NCBI RefSeq assembly: GCF_023145695.1
Contig: NZ_JAJHVV010000001.1
Coordinates: forward strand, 124,001 to 188,000
Length of the DNA: 64,000 nucleotides
DNA from: Vibrio amylolyticus
Lineage (GTDB): Bacteria; Pseudomonadota; Gammaproteobacteria; Enterobacterales; Vibrionaceae
Reading direction: 5' to 3'
How positions within the stretch are numbered: position 1 is the stretch's first letter; each line of letters starts with the position of its first letter. The notes beneath the pieces were generated by a model that saw only the letters and a list, made by a program, of their open reading frames with translations, was not told the DNA's origin and searched no databases. Shown piece by piece: positions 1 to 8,528 of the stretch. Made by a program: the position numbers and the translations under genes.

Positions 1-627
1 TTTGAAGTCCTTGGCGCAGAGAGTGGCGAGATGATGTGGCGCCTTCTCGACGCCCACCAACCGGACTTGATTATTCTGGATATTATGATGCCCGGAGACG
101 ATGGCTTTACCCTTTGCCAAAAACTGCGCCGCCTTTCTGATGTACCGATTATCATGCTAACTGCAGTCACCGAAGAAGCCGATCGTGTCGCAGGGTTAGA
201 GATGGGCGCCGATGATTATATTACCAAATCGTTTAGTCCTAGAGAGCTGCTTGCTCGAATTAAAACCATTCTTCGTCGCAGCCATATCTCAACTCACCCA
301 AAACAAGCACGAAAGATTCTCTTCGCTGATTGGCGACTTGATACCGTCACTCGCCAACTGATTCATACACCCAGTAGCGAAACGAAACAGCTAAGTGGCG
401 CAGACTTAACCTTGCTGAACCTGTTTATTGGCAATGCCGAGTCAATCTTATCTCGTGATGATATTGCGCGAGAAATCTGGGGAAGAGACGCCGATCCATT
501 AGAGCGAGGGATAGACGTGCAAATAAGCCGATTACGTCACCACTTAGAAGACAAAGATCGATCATTGATCATTACCGTTCGTAATAAGGGCTATATGCTA
601 ACTACGAGCGTGACTTATGACAGTTAA
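1..627 (+). CDS. OmpR/PhoB-family response regulator (5' end outside window)
   Basis: The reading frame is open from the first base, so the N-terminus lies upstream of the window. The visible part holds most of a receiver domain, with the phospho-acceptor Asp at visible residue 27 (LIILDIMMP), the switch Thr in IIMLTA and the conserved Lys in DDYITKSF. A winged-helix DNA-binding domain follows (GRDADPLERGIDVQISRLR, then the GYML wing). Oddly, the residue after the conserved Lys is Ser where OmpR regulators nearly always have Pro. Its stop overlaps the kinase start by 11 bases, so the two form one cytoplasmic phosphorelay. The sugar-binding protein two genes on suggests control of carbohydrate genes in the style of Pseudomonas GltR; that target is inferred. 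Confidence 0.93.
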   Translation, partial: FEVLGAESGEMMWRLLDAHQPDLIILDIMMPGDDGFTLCQKLRRLSDVPIIMLTAVTEEADRVAGLEMGADDYITKSFSPRELLARIKTILRRSHISTHPKQARKILFADWRLDTVTRQLIHTPSSETKQLSGADLTLLNLFIGNAESILSRDDIAREIWGRDADPLERGIDVQISRLRHHLEDKDRSLIITVRNKGYMLTTSVTYDS

Positions 628-2062
628 CAGAACCAAGATCTGGTCAAACTCCCTCGCATTACGAACCAGCCTCTTTCTGCTTTTTGTTATCATTTTAGCG
701 CAAGTATTAGCGGGTACTATCTGGTATCAACACGCCAGTGAACGTGATAGACAGGGGCTAACCACCACTGTAAATAGCCTTGCAAGAAGCGCCTCTTCGA
801 CTATTTCCTTTTTTCAAAGCTTGCCGCCTGAATATCGCCACCTTGTACTAAACCAACTGCGCAGCATGGGCGGGACGCGTTTTTTTGTCTCACTTAATGA
901 CCACGAAATTGCCGTAAAACCACTGCCGCAAAGTGAACGAAAAACTCTAGTCATCAATGAAGTTGAGTCAGTACTGTATAACGAGTTAGAAGGTGACCCG
1001 AACATCAAGGTGGAGTTCACTCTTCGTGATGATTTACGAGTGTTCAACAATGAACTCTCCATTGATGGCTTGCCACTGTTGTGGGCACACTATTCTCTTT
1101 CCTATGGCGATATCAACCCGCCGATTTTAGTCATGCAGATTGAGGTCGCCCCCCAAGAGTGGTTCTATTTGGCCGCCGTTCTTCCCGCGCCTTATGTCGC
1201 TTTAGAGACAAACTATTTTGAGCTTAGAGAGTGGTTTACGCTACTTCTCTCTGCTGTATTACTGCTTATTTGTACTTGGTTTATTGTACGTCGAGAAATA
1301 CGCCCAATTCGCCAATTGGCCAAGGCGGCAACTCTGATGTCGAGTCGATTGAAGGTGCCTGAGGTAAAAGAAGAAGGCAGCGCCGAACTAAGAGCGGCAG
1401 TAAGAGCCTTCAATAAAATGAACCGTCGAATTGATAGCCATATTAAAGACAGAGAGATGCTATTTGGGGCCATCTCGCACGATTTGAAAACACCAATAGC
1501 CTGTTTAAAGCTACGCTCAGAAATGCTTGAAGACGACGAAGAACGAGAGCGATTTTCACGCATCACTAACGACTTAGATTTAATGGTGAAAGGCGCATTA
1601 CAATGCATTAAAGAGACCGACATTCACGAAGAGATTGAGCCTATTAATATCGACCAGCTGCTCCATCACATCGCCTCTTTTGTCAGCCTAGATAACAACA
1701 GAATCACGATTCAAGGCGTCTCACATTCGCCATTTATTGGCAAACCGTTAGCGATAAAACGCTGTATTCAAAACCTTGTCGATAACGCCATTAAATATGG
1801 AGACCGAGCAGACATTTCCGTCATCGATAGCGATGAACAACTATCTGTTGTTATTGAAGATCAAGGCACCAAGCTAAATGCCAATTTGGTTGATAGGCTC
1901 TGTGAGCCCTATTTTCGAGCTAACCCCAGTGATGCCCAAGAAGGCAATGGCTTAGGGCTAACCATCTCACAAAGCATCATTAAAGCTCATGGGGGCAACC
2001 TTGAACTCACTGCTACAGCGCATGGCAGCTTGCGTGCAACACTGTTTTTCCCAAGAGACTAA
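617..2062 (+). CDS. Sensor histidine kinase (HAMP, HisKA, HATPase)
   Basis: Inner-membrane sensor kinase of 481 residues. There is a first membrane segment at about residues 18-38, a periplasmic domain of about 165 residues and a second membrane segment at about 205-225. HAMP, the phospho-accepting H-box (His288 in AISHDLKTPI), the N-box (QNLVDNAIKYG near 385) and the G2 box (GNGLGLTI near 442) follow. The G1 box reads EDQGTKL, so the second Gly of the usual DxGxG is missing and ATP binding may be altered. It is translationally coupled to the regulator. The next gene is a glucose/mannose-type binding protein, so the periplasmic domain may read a sugar-loaded partner, as proposed for GtrS in Pseudomonas. 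That is inference. Confidence 0.93.
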   Translation: MTVNRTKIWSNSLALRTSLFLLFVIILAQVLAGTIWYQHASERDRQGLTTTVNSLARSASSTISFFQSLPPEYRHLVLNQLRSMGGTRFFVSLNDHEIAVKPLPQSERKTLVINEVESVLYNELEGDPNIKVEFTLRDDLRVFNNELSIDGLPLLWAHYSLSYGDINPPILVMQIEVAPQEWFYLAAVLPAPYVALETNYFELREWFTLLLSAVLLLICTWFIVRREIRPIRQLAKAATLMSSRLKVPEVKEEGSAELRAAVRAFNKMNRRIDSHIKDREMLFGAISHDLKTPIACLKLRSEMLEDDEERERFSRITNDLDLMVKGALQCIKETDIHEEIEPINIDQLLHHIASFVSLDNNRITIQGVSHSPFIGKPLAIKRCIQNLVDNAIKYGDRADISVIDSDEQLSVVIEDQGTKLNANLVDRLCEPYFRANPSDAQEGNGLGLTISQSIIKAHGGNLELTATAHGSLRATLFFPRD

Positions 2063-2104
2063 CCCTTTTTATAAGAAATTTACGATTTTCATAAGAGAGA
2101 ATGC

Positions 2105-3385
2105 ATGACTCAATCGCTACACAGGCATAGAACCAAACTCGCTCTGCTGCTTTCATTGCTAGGCTTCAACGCTGTGGCTGTTGGTGAGGTTGAGTTCTTA
2201 CATTGGTGGACATCAAACGGTGAACGCAAAGCACTTTCCGTGCTTGATGAACATTTAATTCACTCATCACTGAGTGTCTCAACATCATCTGTTTTGGGGG
2301 GCGGAGGTGACAGTGCAATGACCGTTCTTCAAGCTCGCGCCTTAGCGGGGAATACCCCAAGCTTTGCTCAAATTGAAGGCCCAAGCATTAAGTCATGGGA
2401 TGCCATTGGCATACTGCACAACATTAATGCCGTTGCGAAACAGCACCAATGGGATGATGTGCTCTACCCTCTCACTATTGATATTAATAGAACCCAAAAT
2501 GGCTATGTTGCCCTACCCTTAACGTTGCATCGCTTAAATTGGTTATGGGTAAACCACCAACTGTTAAACAAGCTTGGACTGGAAGCGCCTAAGACATGGC
2601 CTGATATGTTTGATGCTATGCAAAAAGCCAGACAAGAAGGCATCATGCCACTTGCGATTGGTAAGCAGCCTTGGCAAATCGCTCAACTATTTGAAAGCTT
2701 GGTGATCGCCTCTGGCGGTGTTGATTTTTATAACACCGTATTGGTCGATCTAAACAAAAACAATATTGATTCAGACCAGATGCGCCATGCGTTAAAGCAG
2801 TTTCGTCGTTTAAGTGAACTACTTGAAGTTAGCGAAGAGAGTGTAAATAGCACAGAGCTTTCCAATCAGAAATGGGACACAGCAACAGCAGCACTGGCGA
2901 ATAATGAAGCCCTGTTTCAGTTAGGTGGCGATTGGATACTTGGTGAACTGTTAGCGGAAAACATCTCTGTTCCTTCTCATATCGGCTGTTACCCCGCGCC
3001 GCAGTCACACAATATCTTTCTCTATAATATGGACAGCTTTATCTTCATGAAGAGTAAAAGCTTCACACAAGATGATGCCATCCAACTGGCCAATGCCCTA
3101 GCAGACAAAGAGTTTCAAACCAGATTCAACCAAGTCAAAGGATCTATTCCTGTTCGCTCTGATATTGATTTGTCCTCATTTAACCCTTGCCAGATTCAGT
3201 CATACAAAGATTTCAATTACGCGATCGAACATGGCCTTGCTGCACCAAGCATGACCGACTCCATGGCCGTTAACCCTATGGCGCAACAAGCGATCAACTC
3301 GGAAATTTTTCGCTATTACCGAGATAGTTCAGTGACTGAAGGCGAGGTCATCAAGCGCATTATCTCTATTGCTGAGAGTAACTAG
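2105..3385 (+). CDS. Orphan sugar ABC-type solute-binding protein (GltB/GtsA-like)
   Basis: Periplasmic family-1 solute-binding protein of 426 residues with a signal peptide (about 1-27, cleaving after NAVAVG). The mature start VEFLHWWTSNGE and the following GGGGDSAMTVLQARA and GNTPSFAQIEGP closely follow the glucose/mannose binding proteins of Pseudomonas (GltB/GtsA). It starts 42 bases after the kinase gene behind GAGAGA and is probably in the same transcript. No permease or ATPase gene lies within the window. This suggests the protein serves the sensor kinase as a ligand-presenting subunit rather than a transporter, although a permease elsewhere in the genome could use it. Confidence 0.85.
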   Translation: MTQSLHRHRTKLALLLSLLGFNAVAVGEVEFLHWWTSNGERKALSVLDEHLIHSSLSVSTSSVLGGGGDSAMTVLQARALAGNTPSFAQIEGPSIKSWDAIGILHNINAVAKQHQWDDVLYPLTIDINRTQNGYVALPLTLHRLNWLWVNHQLLNKLGLEAPKTWPDMFDAMQKARQEGIMPLAIGKQPWQIAQLFESLVIASGGVDFYNTVLVDLNKNNIDSDQMRHALKQFRRLSELLEVSEESVNSTELSNQKWDTATAALANNEALFQLGGDWILGELLAENISVPSHIGCYPAPQSHNIFLYNMDSFIFMKSKSFTQDDAIQLANALADKEFQTRFNQVKGSIPVRSDIDLSSFNPCQIQSYKDFNYAIEHGLAAPSMTDSMAVNPMAQQAINSEIFRYYRDSSVTEGEVIKRIISIAESN

Positions 3386-3543
3386 GGCCTGTTGAGTTAT
3401 GTTCTGCTGAATCATTTTGCGTCGACTAAAGTGAAACCGGTAGCGCCTCCAAAAATACAGCTACACTTAACTGTATAAGATTGCCAATGGCGATTTAGCC
3501 GTATCACTTTGGAGTCACTATTTAACATTAGAAGTCCACTACT

Positions 3544-4920
3544 ATGTCGAAGTTCATTTCTCAGCAATTCATTTCTGCCAAGTCAGTTATAACCATTATA
3601 TCTTGGCTATTTTTTACAATGGCCATCGCCATTGTCGGCATTCTTAGTTACTTTTTAAATTCCTTAGATAATCAAGCCACACTAGAACTAAGCCAACGTA
3701 TGGAGCTTGCTCTACAGCTTGAAAATCAGCACAAAGAGTCTTTGATTGAGGAATACACTTATTGGGATACCACGTATCAAAAGGCCATTGTAGAAAAAGA
3801 TGAGCAATGGGTGGAAGACAACACGGGTGGCTACCTTATTGATAATAAAGGGTTTGATTTTAGTCTTGCCATCGAACAAGGTGAGAAAAGCGCGTACCTT
3901 GTGAGCAACGAAGCGATCATTCCTCCTAGATTCGATGAACTGATGCGGAAAGGGCTTGCCCATATGGTGGAAAGCGCCAATGAGCTCGCAACAAGAACGA
4001 AAACCTCTACTGGTTACTTTTTGCTTAACGACAGTCTATATATTGTTGTTGGCGGCCCATTGTTAAGCGAAGAAACAGGATCTGTTCGTGAAGGGACATA
4101 CCTGGCTTTAGGCACTAAAATCGATACAGAGCTGTTGAGCGAATTTTCAATCAATCATCAAATACCGCAGCTATTGCTGAGTTTTGATAGCGTTCAGCCT
4201 AAATACGGATCTGGCATTTATACGCCCAATGGTAAACGAATTGGATCGTTTTCATGGCGACCTCATCGACCAAGTGAAGATATTCTTCCCTATGTCACCA
4301 TGATTGTTGTGACCTTTAGTTTGGTCACGATTTTCGTTACTCGGTTCATACTGAAGAAAGAGCAAGCCAATAGAGCCGCCTACGAAGAAAAACTCTTCTT
4401 AGAAGCGACTCAAGACTCACTCACTAAAATCATCAATCGACGATACTTTTTAGATATAGGCAGAAAGGAGTTCACCCTATACAGCAATGAAAGTAATTCA
4501 TTAAGCGTTGTCGTTTTAGATATAGACTACTTCAAAGAGATTAATGACCAATTTGGTCACGGTGTTGGAGATAAAGCGCTGATACATTTCACGCAAATTT
4601 GCCATCAAGGGCTTAGGGAGTCGGATATTTTTGGTCGAATTGGCGGCGAAGAGTTTTCCGTTATCTTACCGAATACCGATGCCAACAAAGCACTTACGGT
4701 AGCAAACCGAATACGAACATTATTAGTGGATAACCCATTCGATGTATACGCAACACAAATCAACATGACGGTTAGTATCGGAGTTGCAGTCCTCGATAAC
4801 ACTTCCGACTTCGACACACTAATTGAACAAGCTGACATCGCGCTCTATAAAGCGAAAGATAATGGAAGAAACACCGTGGTGCTCTATCATCCAGAGATGG
4901 CCTTAGCGGATAATAATTAA
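3544..4920 (+). CDS. CHASE4-GGDEF diguanylate cyclase
   Basis: Membrane-bound enzyme of 458 residues predicted to make c-di-GMP from two GTP. A membrane segment at about 16-38 precedes a periplasmic domain whose YTYWDTTY and EDNTGGYLI are typical of CHASE4. A second membrane segment lies at about 247-268. The catalytic domain carries an intact GGEEF at 367-371 and, nine residues ahead of it, an RESD inhibitory site, so feedback inhibition by c-di-GMP is expected. It stands alone, with about 160 bases on either side. The periplasmic ligand is unknown. Confidence 0.93.
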   Translation: MSKFISQQFISAKSVITIISWLFFTMAIAIVGILSYFLNSLDNQATLELSQRMELALQLENQHKESLIEEYTYWDTTYQKAIVEKDEQWVEDNTGGYLIDNKGFDFSLAIEQGEKSAYLVSNEAIIPPRFDELMRKGLAHMVESANELATRTKTSTGYFLLNDSLYIVVGGPLLSEETGSVREGTYLALGTKIDTELLSEFSINHQIPQLLLSFDSVQPKYGSGIYTPNGKRIGSFSWRPHRPSEDILPYVTMIVVTFSLVTIFVTRFILKKEQANRAAYEEKLFLEATQDSLTKIINRRYFLDIGRKEFTLYSNESNSLSVVVLDIDYFKEINDQFGHGVGDKALIHFTQICHQGLRESDIFGRIGGEEFSVILPNTDANKALTVANRIRTLLVDNPFDVYATQINMTVSIGVAVLDNTSDFDTLIEQADIALYKAKDNGRNTVVLYHPEMALADNN

Positions 4921-5091
4921 AACCATCCCCCTCATCTACTCCAGATACTGCTTTTTGAACTTGGATACTATTTAGAAACTCTCTTTAACCACATTATCAT
5001 TTCAACTCAAATATCCAAAATTGCGATTGCAAATGATAGTGATTACCAATACGATGAAGAGAGGTAAGTTTTGGCTGAGTTGTAACGTGGT

Positions 5092-5430
5092 ATGGCAAAC
5101 AGAAAAGCATTAAAAAAAGAGATTAAGCAGTTAGAGAAACAGCTCAAACTTCTTAAGAGAGAGTATAAAGACGTAAAAGAAAAAGAGAAGTCGGCTAAGA
5201 GCTCAGTCAAAAAAATCGCGACTCGCTTTACTAAGTGCACAGAAACAAACGCTCAATCAAATCTAAATGAGCAAAGGATCATCCCAGTTCCAAACCAAAT
5301 TCCTTACTCTCTTCAAGTCAGCACACCCGTCATCTTTCGTCCTTTTAAAAATCCACCTTGTAAGCGCTGTCCTGCTCTGACTAATGGCATCTGCAAATGC
5401 GCAATGAAAAGGCTCCAGGTAGCAAGCTAG
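5092..5430 (+). CDS. Hypothetical protein, basic coiled coil plus Cys cluster
   Basis: 112 residues, not recognised. The first 45 residues are strongly Lys/Glu-rich with Leu at heptad spacing, a likely coiled coil. A Pro-rich linker follows, and then a C-terminal cluster with five cysteines (PPCKRCP and GICKCAMKRL) that could bind a metal. There is no signal peptide or membrane segment. The ribosome site is poor (GTGG just before ATG), so the start is uncertain. A second short reading frame overlaps its 3' end. Confidence 0.55.
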   Translation: MANRKALKKEIKQLEKQLKLLKREYKDVKEKEKSAKSSVKKIATRFTKCTETNAQSNLNEQRIIPVPNQIPYSLQVSTPVIFRPFKNPPCKRCPALTNGICKCAMKRLQVAS

Positions 5431-5528
5431 AGAAACACATTAAGCAAATCTCTCATATTTTGCCAAATGACCGACGGCAAGACGTTCAATTGAGACTAGA
5501 ACCGGAGGAACTTGGCAGAACGTTATAA
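5397..5528 (+). CDS. Possible 43-residue ORF overlapping the previous gene
   Basis: An ATG-started frame of 43 codons begins inside the 3' end of the preceding gene and runs to TAA at 5526-5528. Its last part, VQLRLEPEELGRTL, resembles the LxPeeLG signature of the flagellar hook-length protein FliK C-terminal domain but stops directly after it. No good ribosome site is visible, so coupled translation or a relic of a longer gene are both possible. It is listed because its composition looks coding and it fills the gap before the next gene. Confidence 0.25.
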   Translation: MRNEKAPGSKLEKHIKQISHILPNDRRQDVQLRLEPEELGRTL

Positions 5529-5529
5529 A

Positions 5530-5982
5530 TTAAAATCCAACCCCAACAGAAAAACTGACTTTCTGTTCATCCAAATCCAATCCTTGATAAGTTCCAACCT
5601 TAACTAAAACACCAACCATGGAAAAACGGCCAGCGATACCTAAGTAGTCGTCTTTCTCAAAATTACTGCTACTACTTGAAATACGCTTATACGAGACACT
5701 AGCACCATAACTCATTTTGGCAATTAATCCTTCACCAATACCGACATCTAAACCCTGCCCATATCGCCCGATGCTTCCTTCAATGTAGGCGCCTCTGTAG
5801 CCTGAGGGAGCACTTTTCCCTAATGAAGTGCCATAGCTCCCCGTCACGCCCAGCGCAGAGTCATTCTGAATACCCAAAAGCGGAATACTGGCAACAACTT
5901 CAATAGGAGTGACTAAGAAACACAGAACAAATGACAAACGACAACAAGCGTACTTTGGAGGGCTAATGGTTTGTGCTTTCAT
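5530..5982 (-). CDS. Small outer-membrane beta-barrel-like protein
   Basis: 150 residues from the internal ATG at 5982, which directly precedes a hydrophobic signal region (RLSFVLCFLVTPIEVVAS); a longer ATG start at 6057 would bury that signal. The rest is rich in Gly, Ser and alternating hydrophobic residues (GVTGSYGTSL, GAYIEGSIG, KMSYGASVSYKRI, AGRFSMVGVLVKVGTY) and ends in VGVGF with the terminal Phe of outer-membrane barrels. The length suits a six- to eight-stranded barrel. Function unknown. It is convergent with the small genes to its left. Confidence 0.6.
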   Translation of the reverse strand: MKAQTISPPKYACCRLSFVLCFLVTPIEVVASIPLLGIQNDSALGVTGSYGTSLGKSAPSGYRGAYIEGSIGRYGQGLDVGIGEGLIAKMSYGASVSYKRISSSSSNFEKDDYLGIAGRFSMVGVLVKVGTYQGLDLDEQKVSFSVGVGF

Positions 5983-6551
5983 TAATAAACATCCATATAA
6001 ATCCAATTTTTTTAATCGCATATTAGCCGACCTATTCGGGCAGCACTTGTTGGTCATTTACCCTGCGTTATCGGCTTATCATGTAGCATAACTACCTATC
6101 AAAGCCTCTCCCTTACCTAAATAACCAACAAGTCACGGTAAAAAATTAGCTCGAAAGATCAACAGACCCTAGTGACGCAACCAAAAATAAAAGATGCATC
6201 AACTGTGTTTCAAGACATAAGGAATAAAGCGGCATAACGAAAAATCGATTCGATATTTCATTATTTTGATATGAATTATATAACGACGTTATATAAGAAA
6301 AATTAAAGAGAAGTGGCAGTTAATAGCTCAAGCTACTTAAGAAAGAGCATATTGAGATACTAAAGCGAGTTGTAATAACCTATACCTCGACATCAGTTCG
6401 GCATAATCTGAGTTACAGTAAGGAAAAATGTTGGCTTAATGAACACTAAAAGCTTTTACATTTATAAGGTCACATAACACCTCGATGCATTTAAGGAAGC
6501 AAGGGTTTTCTGGTAATGTGGAGGTATTGAATAGACGCAAAGGGGTATATT
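5983..6551. other. Gene-poor stretch
   Basis: About 570 bases between the small barrel gene and a candidate 31-residue gene. I see no convincing coding frame on either strand. It holds a perfect 21-base palindrome at 6277-6297 in very AT-rich sequence. Confidence 0.5.
6277..6297. promoter_or_regulatory. Perfect 21-base palindrome, possible operator
   Basis: Arms TTATATAACG and CGTTATATAA surround a single central A. A symmetric site of this size is typical of a dimeric repressor operator. No gene start lies within 250 bases, so the target is unclear; the nearest downstream candidate is the small frame at 6552. Confidence 0.4.
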
Positions 6552-6647
6552 ATGAAGTATTTTCCTGCATGTTTGATCTTACTCGGTTACGCCTTTTTGT
6601 TCTCCAACCTAGTTGTTAGACTTAATGCTCTCATCCCACTCATATAG
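6552..6647 (+). CDS. Candidate 31-residue membrane peptide
   Basis: A short ATG frame with a good ribosome site (AAGGGG, seven bases before the ATG). The peptide is almost wholly hydrophobic (LILLGYAFLFSNLVV), consistent with a single membrane span. Single-span small proteins are common in enterobacteria and vibrios. No homologue is recognised, and a minus-strand frame overlaps it, so confidence is low. Confidence 0.3.
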   Translation: MKYFPACLILLGYAFLFSNLVVRLNALIPLI

Positions 6648-6800
6648 GCAATTTCATTCTCAGCGATGAACTTTCTCATCTCGGCTAGCTTAACGGTTTT
6701 ATTATTGAGTTGTAAAAAAAGCACTTGTGAGTGAGTAAACATAGCGCTAATAAAGAGAAGGCCATTTAAATCAATATATCCCAACCTCTTTGTTACTCCC

Positions 6801-6838
6801 TAAAAAATAACAAAAAGAGGGAAGCAAGCTTCCCTCTA
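6801..6838 (-). terminator. Rho-independent terminator of the sulfatase gene
   Basis: Nine-base arms (AGAGGGAAG at 6816-6824 and CTTCCCTCT at 6829-6837) with loop CAAG. On the minus strand they are followed by TTTTTGTTATTTTTT. It lies 20 bases beyond the sulfatase stop. Confidence 0.9.
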
Positions 6839-6857
6839 GAGGTCTTAAGTCACACTA

Positions 6858-8285
6858 CTAATCGTAACCTTTGAACTCTTCGCCCGGCTGAATGTTTCGG
6901 TATTTATTCATGCTGCCTTTAAGGTCTCCTATTTTTTTCATAATTGGGTCAAACACCCAAGTGTGAGAGTAGCCTTCGTTACCTAGCAACTCATACGCCT
7001 CTTTTGGATCGTTTTTAATATCAAACACTTGAGGGAAGGTAAACTTCGTTGCAACGGGAGAGTGAGTCGATTCTGTCGCCATGAAGTGCATTTTAAAATT
7101 ACGCCACTTCACTGCAAAGAGTTCATCACCCACAAATACAATAAAGTGGTCACGGTTAGATTGCTCTTTACCAAGGAAGAACGCTTTTTGATCAACGCCA
7201 TCGATAGGACGATCACTTGGCACAAGTTTTTCGGCTCCTGCAAAACTTGCGATGGTGGTATACATATCAATGTCACCCACGATTTCATCCGACACTCGTC
7301 CAGCTTCTATTTGTCCTGGAAAGCGGATCATTGCAGGGGTTCGCAAACCACCTTCATACGCCGTACTCAAACCACCACGCCAAGGGCCATTGTTACCGCC
7401 ACCACCAATTTCACCAGCCGCGAGTGCCGAACCTTGAGGGAAGTTACCCGCACCATTATCACCGCTTAAAATCACTAAGGTATTCTCTTCAATTCCGGCT
7501 TTTTTAATCGCTTCCAATATTAGGCCAATGTTGTAGTCTACTTCCATTTGCGTATCGGCATAAATACCCGACTTTGACTTGTTTTTAAAATCTTCATGTA
7601 CAGTGAACGGCGGGTGAAAGTGAGTGAAACCGACGTATGTAAAAAATGGTTTATTCGATTTAGCCTTTTCTTGAATATGAGCAATCGTACGTTCAGTAAT
7701 TTCTCTATCTAGCGTAACCTTGGCAGGAATATCAAACAGTTTTACTTTCTCAGCAGGCTTGCCTTTCACCCCTTCCCAAATATAAGGGGTTTCTGCTACC
7801 TCAGGGTCCCACTGCGGGGTCGACGTATAGGATGCCGCATTGGTTCCTTCATTTGTTCCCCAAAAGTAGTCATACCCTTGATAGTTCGGTAATTTTTCTA
7901 TACTTGCGCCAACGTGCCATTTTCCAAACAGCGCCGTACTATAACCCGCATCAGATAGCAGCTCTGGTAACGTGTACTCCCATTTAGCTAGCCCATCAGG
8001 TTCACCGGGAGCTGGTACTTTCTGGTTACCCGTTCTTATAGGTAAACGGCCTGTATGCAGCGCTGACCGAGTTGGAGTACATTGATTTTGTACATTGAAA
8101 TTCGTGAGCCTGAGCCCTTCTTGGGCAAAGTCATCAATATTTGGTGTTTGTATTGTGCTGCCTTGAATGCTGAGGTCACCCCATCCCCAATTATCCACTA
8201 ATAAATAAACGATGTTAGGTTTCTCTGCCGCCATTACATTACAGGACGCCGTCAGTGCACTGGCAAGTAGTATTCGTTTAAACAT
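6858..8285 (-). CDS. Secreted sulfatase (arylsulfatase family)
   Basis: Hydrolyses sulfate esters, probably on algal or host glycans, in the periplasm. From ATG 8285 (preceded by GGAGAGG; an upstream ATG at 8309 is less likely) the protein has 475 residues with a signal peptide (1-20). It carries the sulfatase signature C69-T-P-T-R73, whose Cys must be turned into formylglycine by a maturase. No maturase gene is in the window. Metal-site parts are DNWGWGD (31-37) and SGDNGAG. The first motif has Asn at the second position where many relatives have Asp. The substrate cannot be read from the sequence. Confidence 0.9.
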   Translation of the reverse strand: MFKRILLASALTASCNVMAAEKPNIVYLLVDNWGWGDLSIQGSTIQTPNIDDFAQEGLRLTNFNVQNQCTPTRSALHTGRLPIRTGNQKVPAPGEPDGLAKWEYTLPELLSDAGYSTALFGKWHVGASIEKLPNYQGYDYFWGTNEGTNAASYTSTPQWDPEVAETPYIWEGVKGKPAEKVKLFDIPAKVTLDREITERTIAHIQEKAKSNKPFFTYVGFTHFHPPFTVHEDFKNKSKSGIYADTQMEVDYNIGLILEAIKKAGIEENTLVILSGDNGAGNFPQGSALAAGEIGGGGNNGPWRGGLSTAYEGGLRTPAMIRFPGQIEAGRVSDEIVGDIDMYTTIASFAGAEKLVPSDRPIDGVDQKAFFLGKEQSNRDHFIVFVGDELFAVKWRNFKMHFMATESTHSPVATKFTFPQVFDIKNDPKEAYELLGNEGYSHTWVFDPIMKKIGDLKGSMNKYRNIQPGEEFKGYD

Positions 8286-8487
8286 TTTTGCCTCTCCATT
8301 TAAGTCCATTTAAATCAAAAGTTTGGTTTATCAATCTTTGGGATTGTTTATCCTTATTTAGGTATACACTCAATCGCATAATGTTACCACTTTGAACTCC
8401 TATGGCATCGTCCTAAGAGAATGACGAAGTCGAAAGAAAAAGGCGCATCTAGGTTAACGTAATTAGCCTTGCGTTAATCTTTCCTTT

Positions 8488-8516
8488 CTAGGGGAGCTAT
8501 CTAGTTGAGCTCCCCC
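8488..8516 (-). terminator. Hairpin downstream of the DUF1254 gene
   Basis: Eight-base arms GGGGAGCT (8491-8498) and AGCTCCCC (8508-8515) lie just past the stop codon of the upstream minus-strand gene. No T tract follows on the minus strand, so it may be a weak terminator or a 3' stabilising hairpin. Confidence 0.45.
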
Positions 8517-8528
8517 GTAATGAGAACA

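Noticed and set aside
6587..6784. A 65-residue minus-strand frame downstream of the sulfatase
   Set aside because: It needs a TTG start, lies beyond the sulfatase terminator without its own promoter, and matches no family; the overlapping plus-strand frame has the better ribosome site. Neither is certain.
7029..7507. Three plus-strand frames inside the sulfatase gene
   Set aside because: Antisense shadows of a conserved gene with improbable compositions (Pro/His runs).
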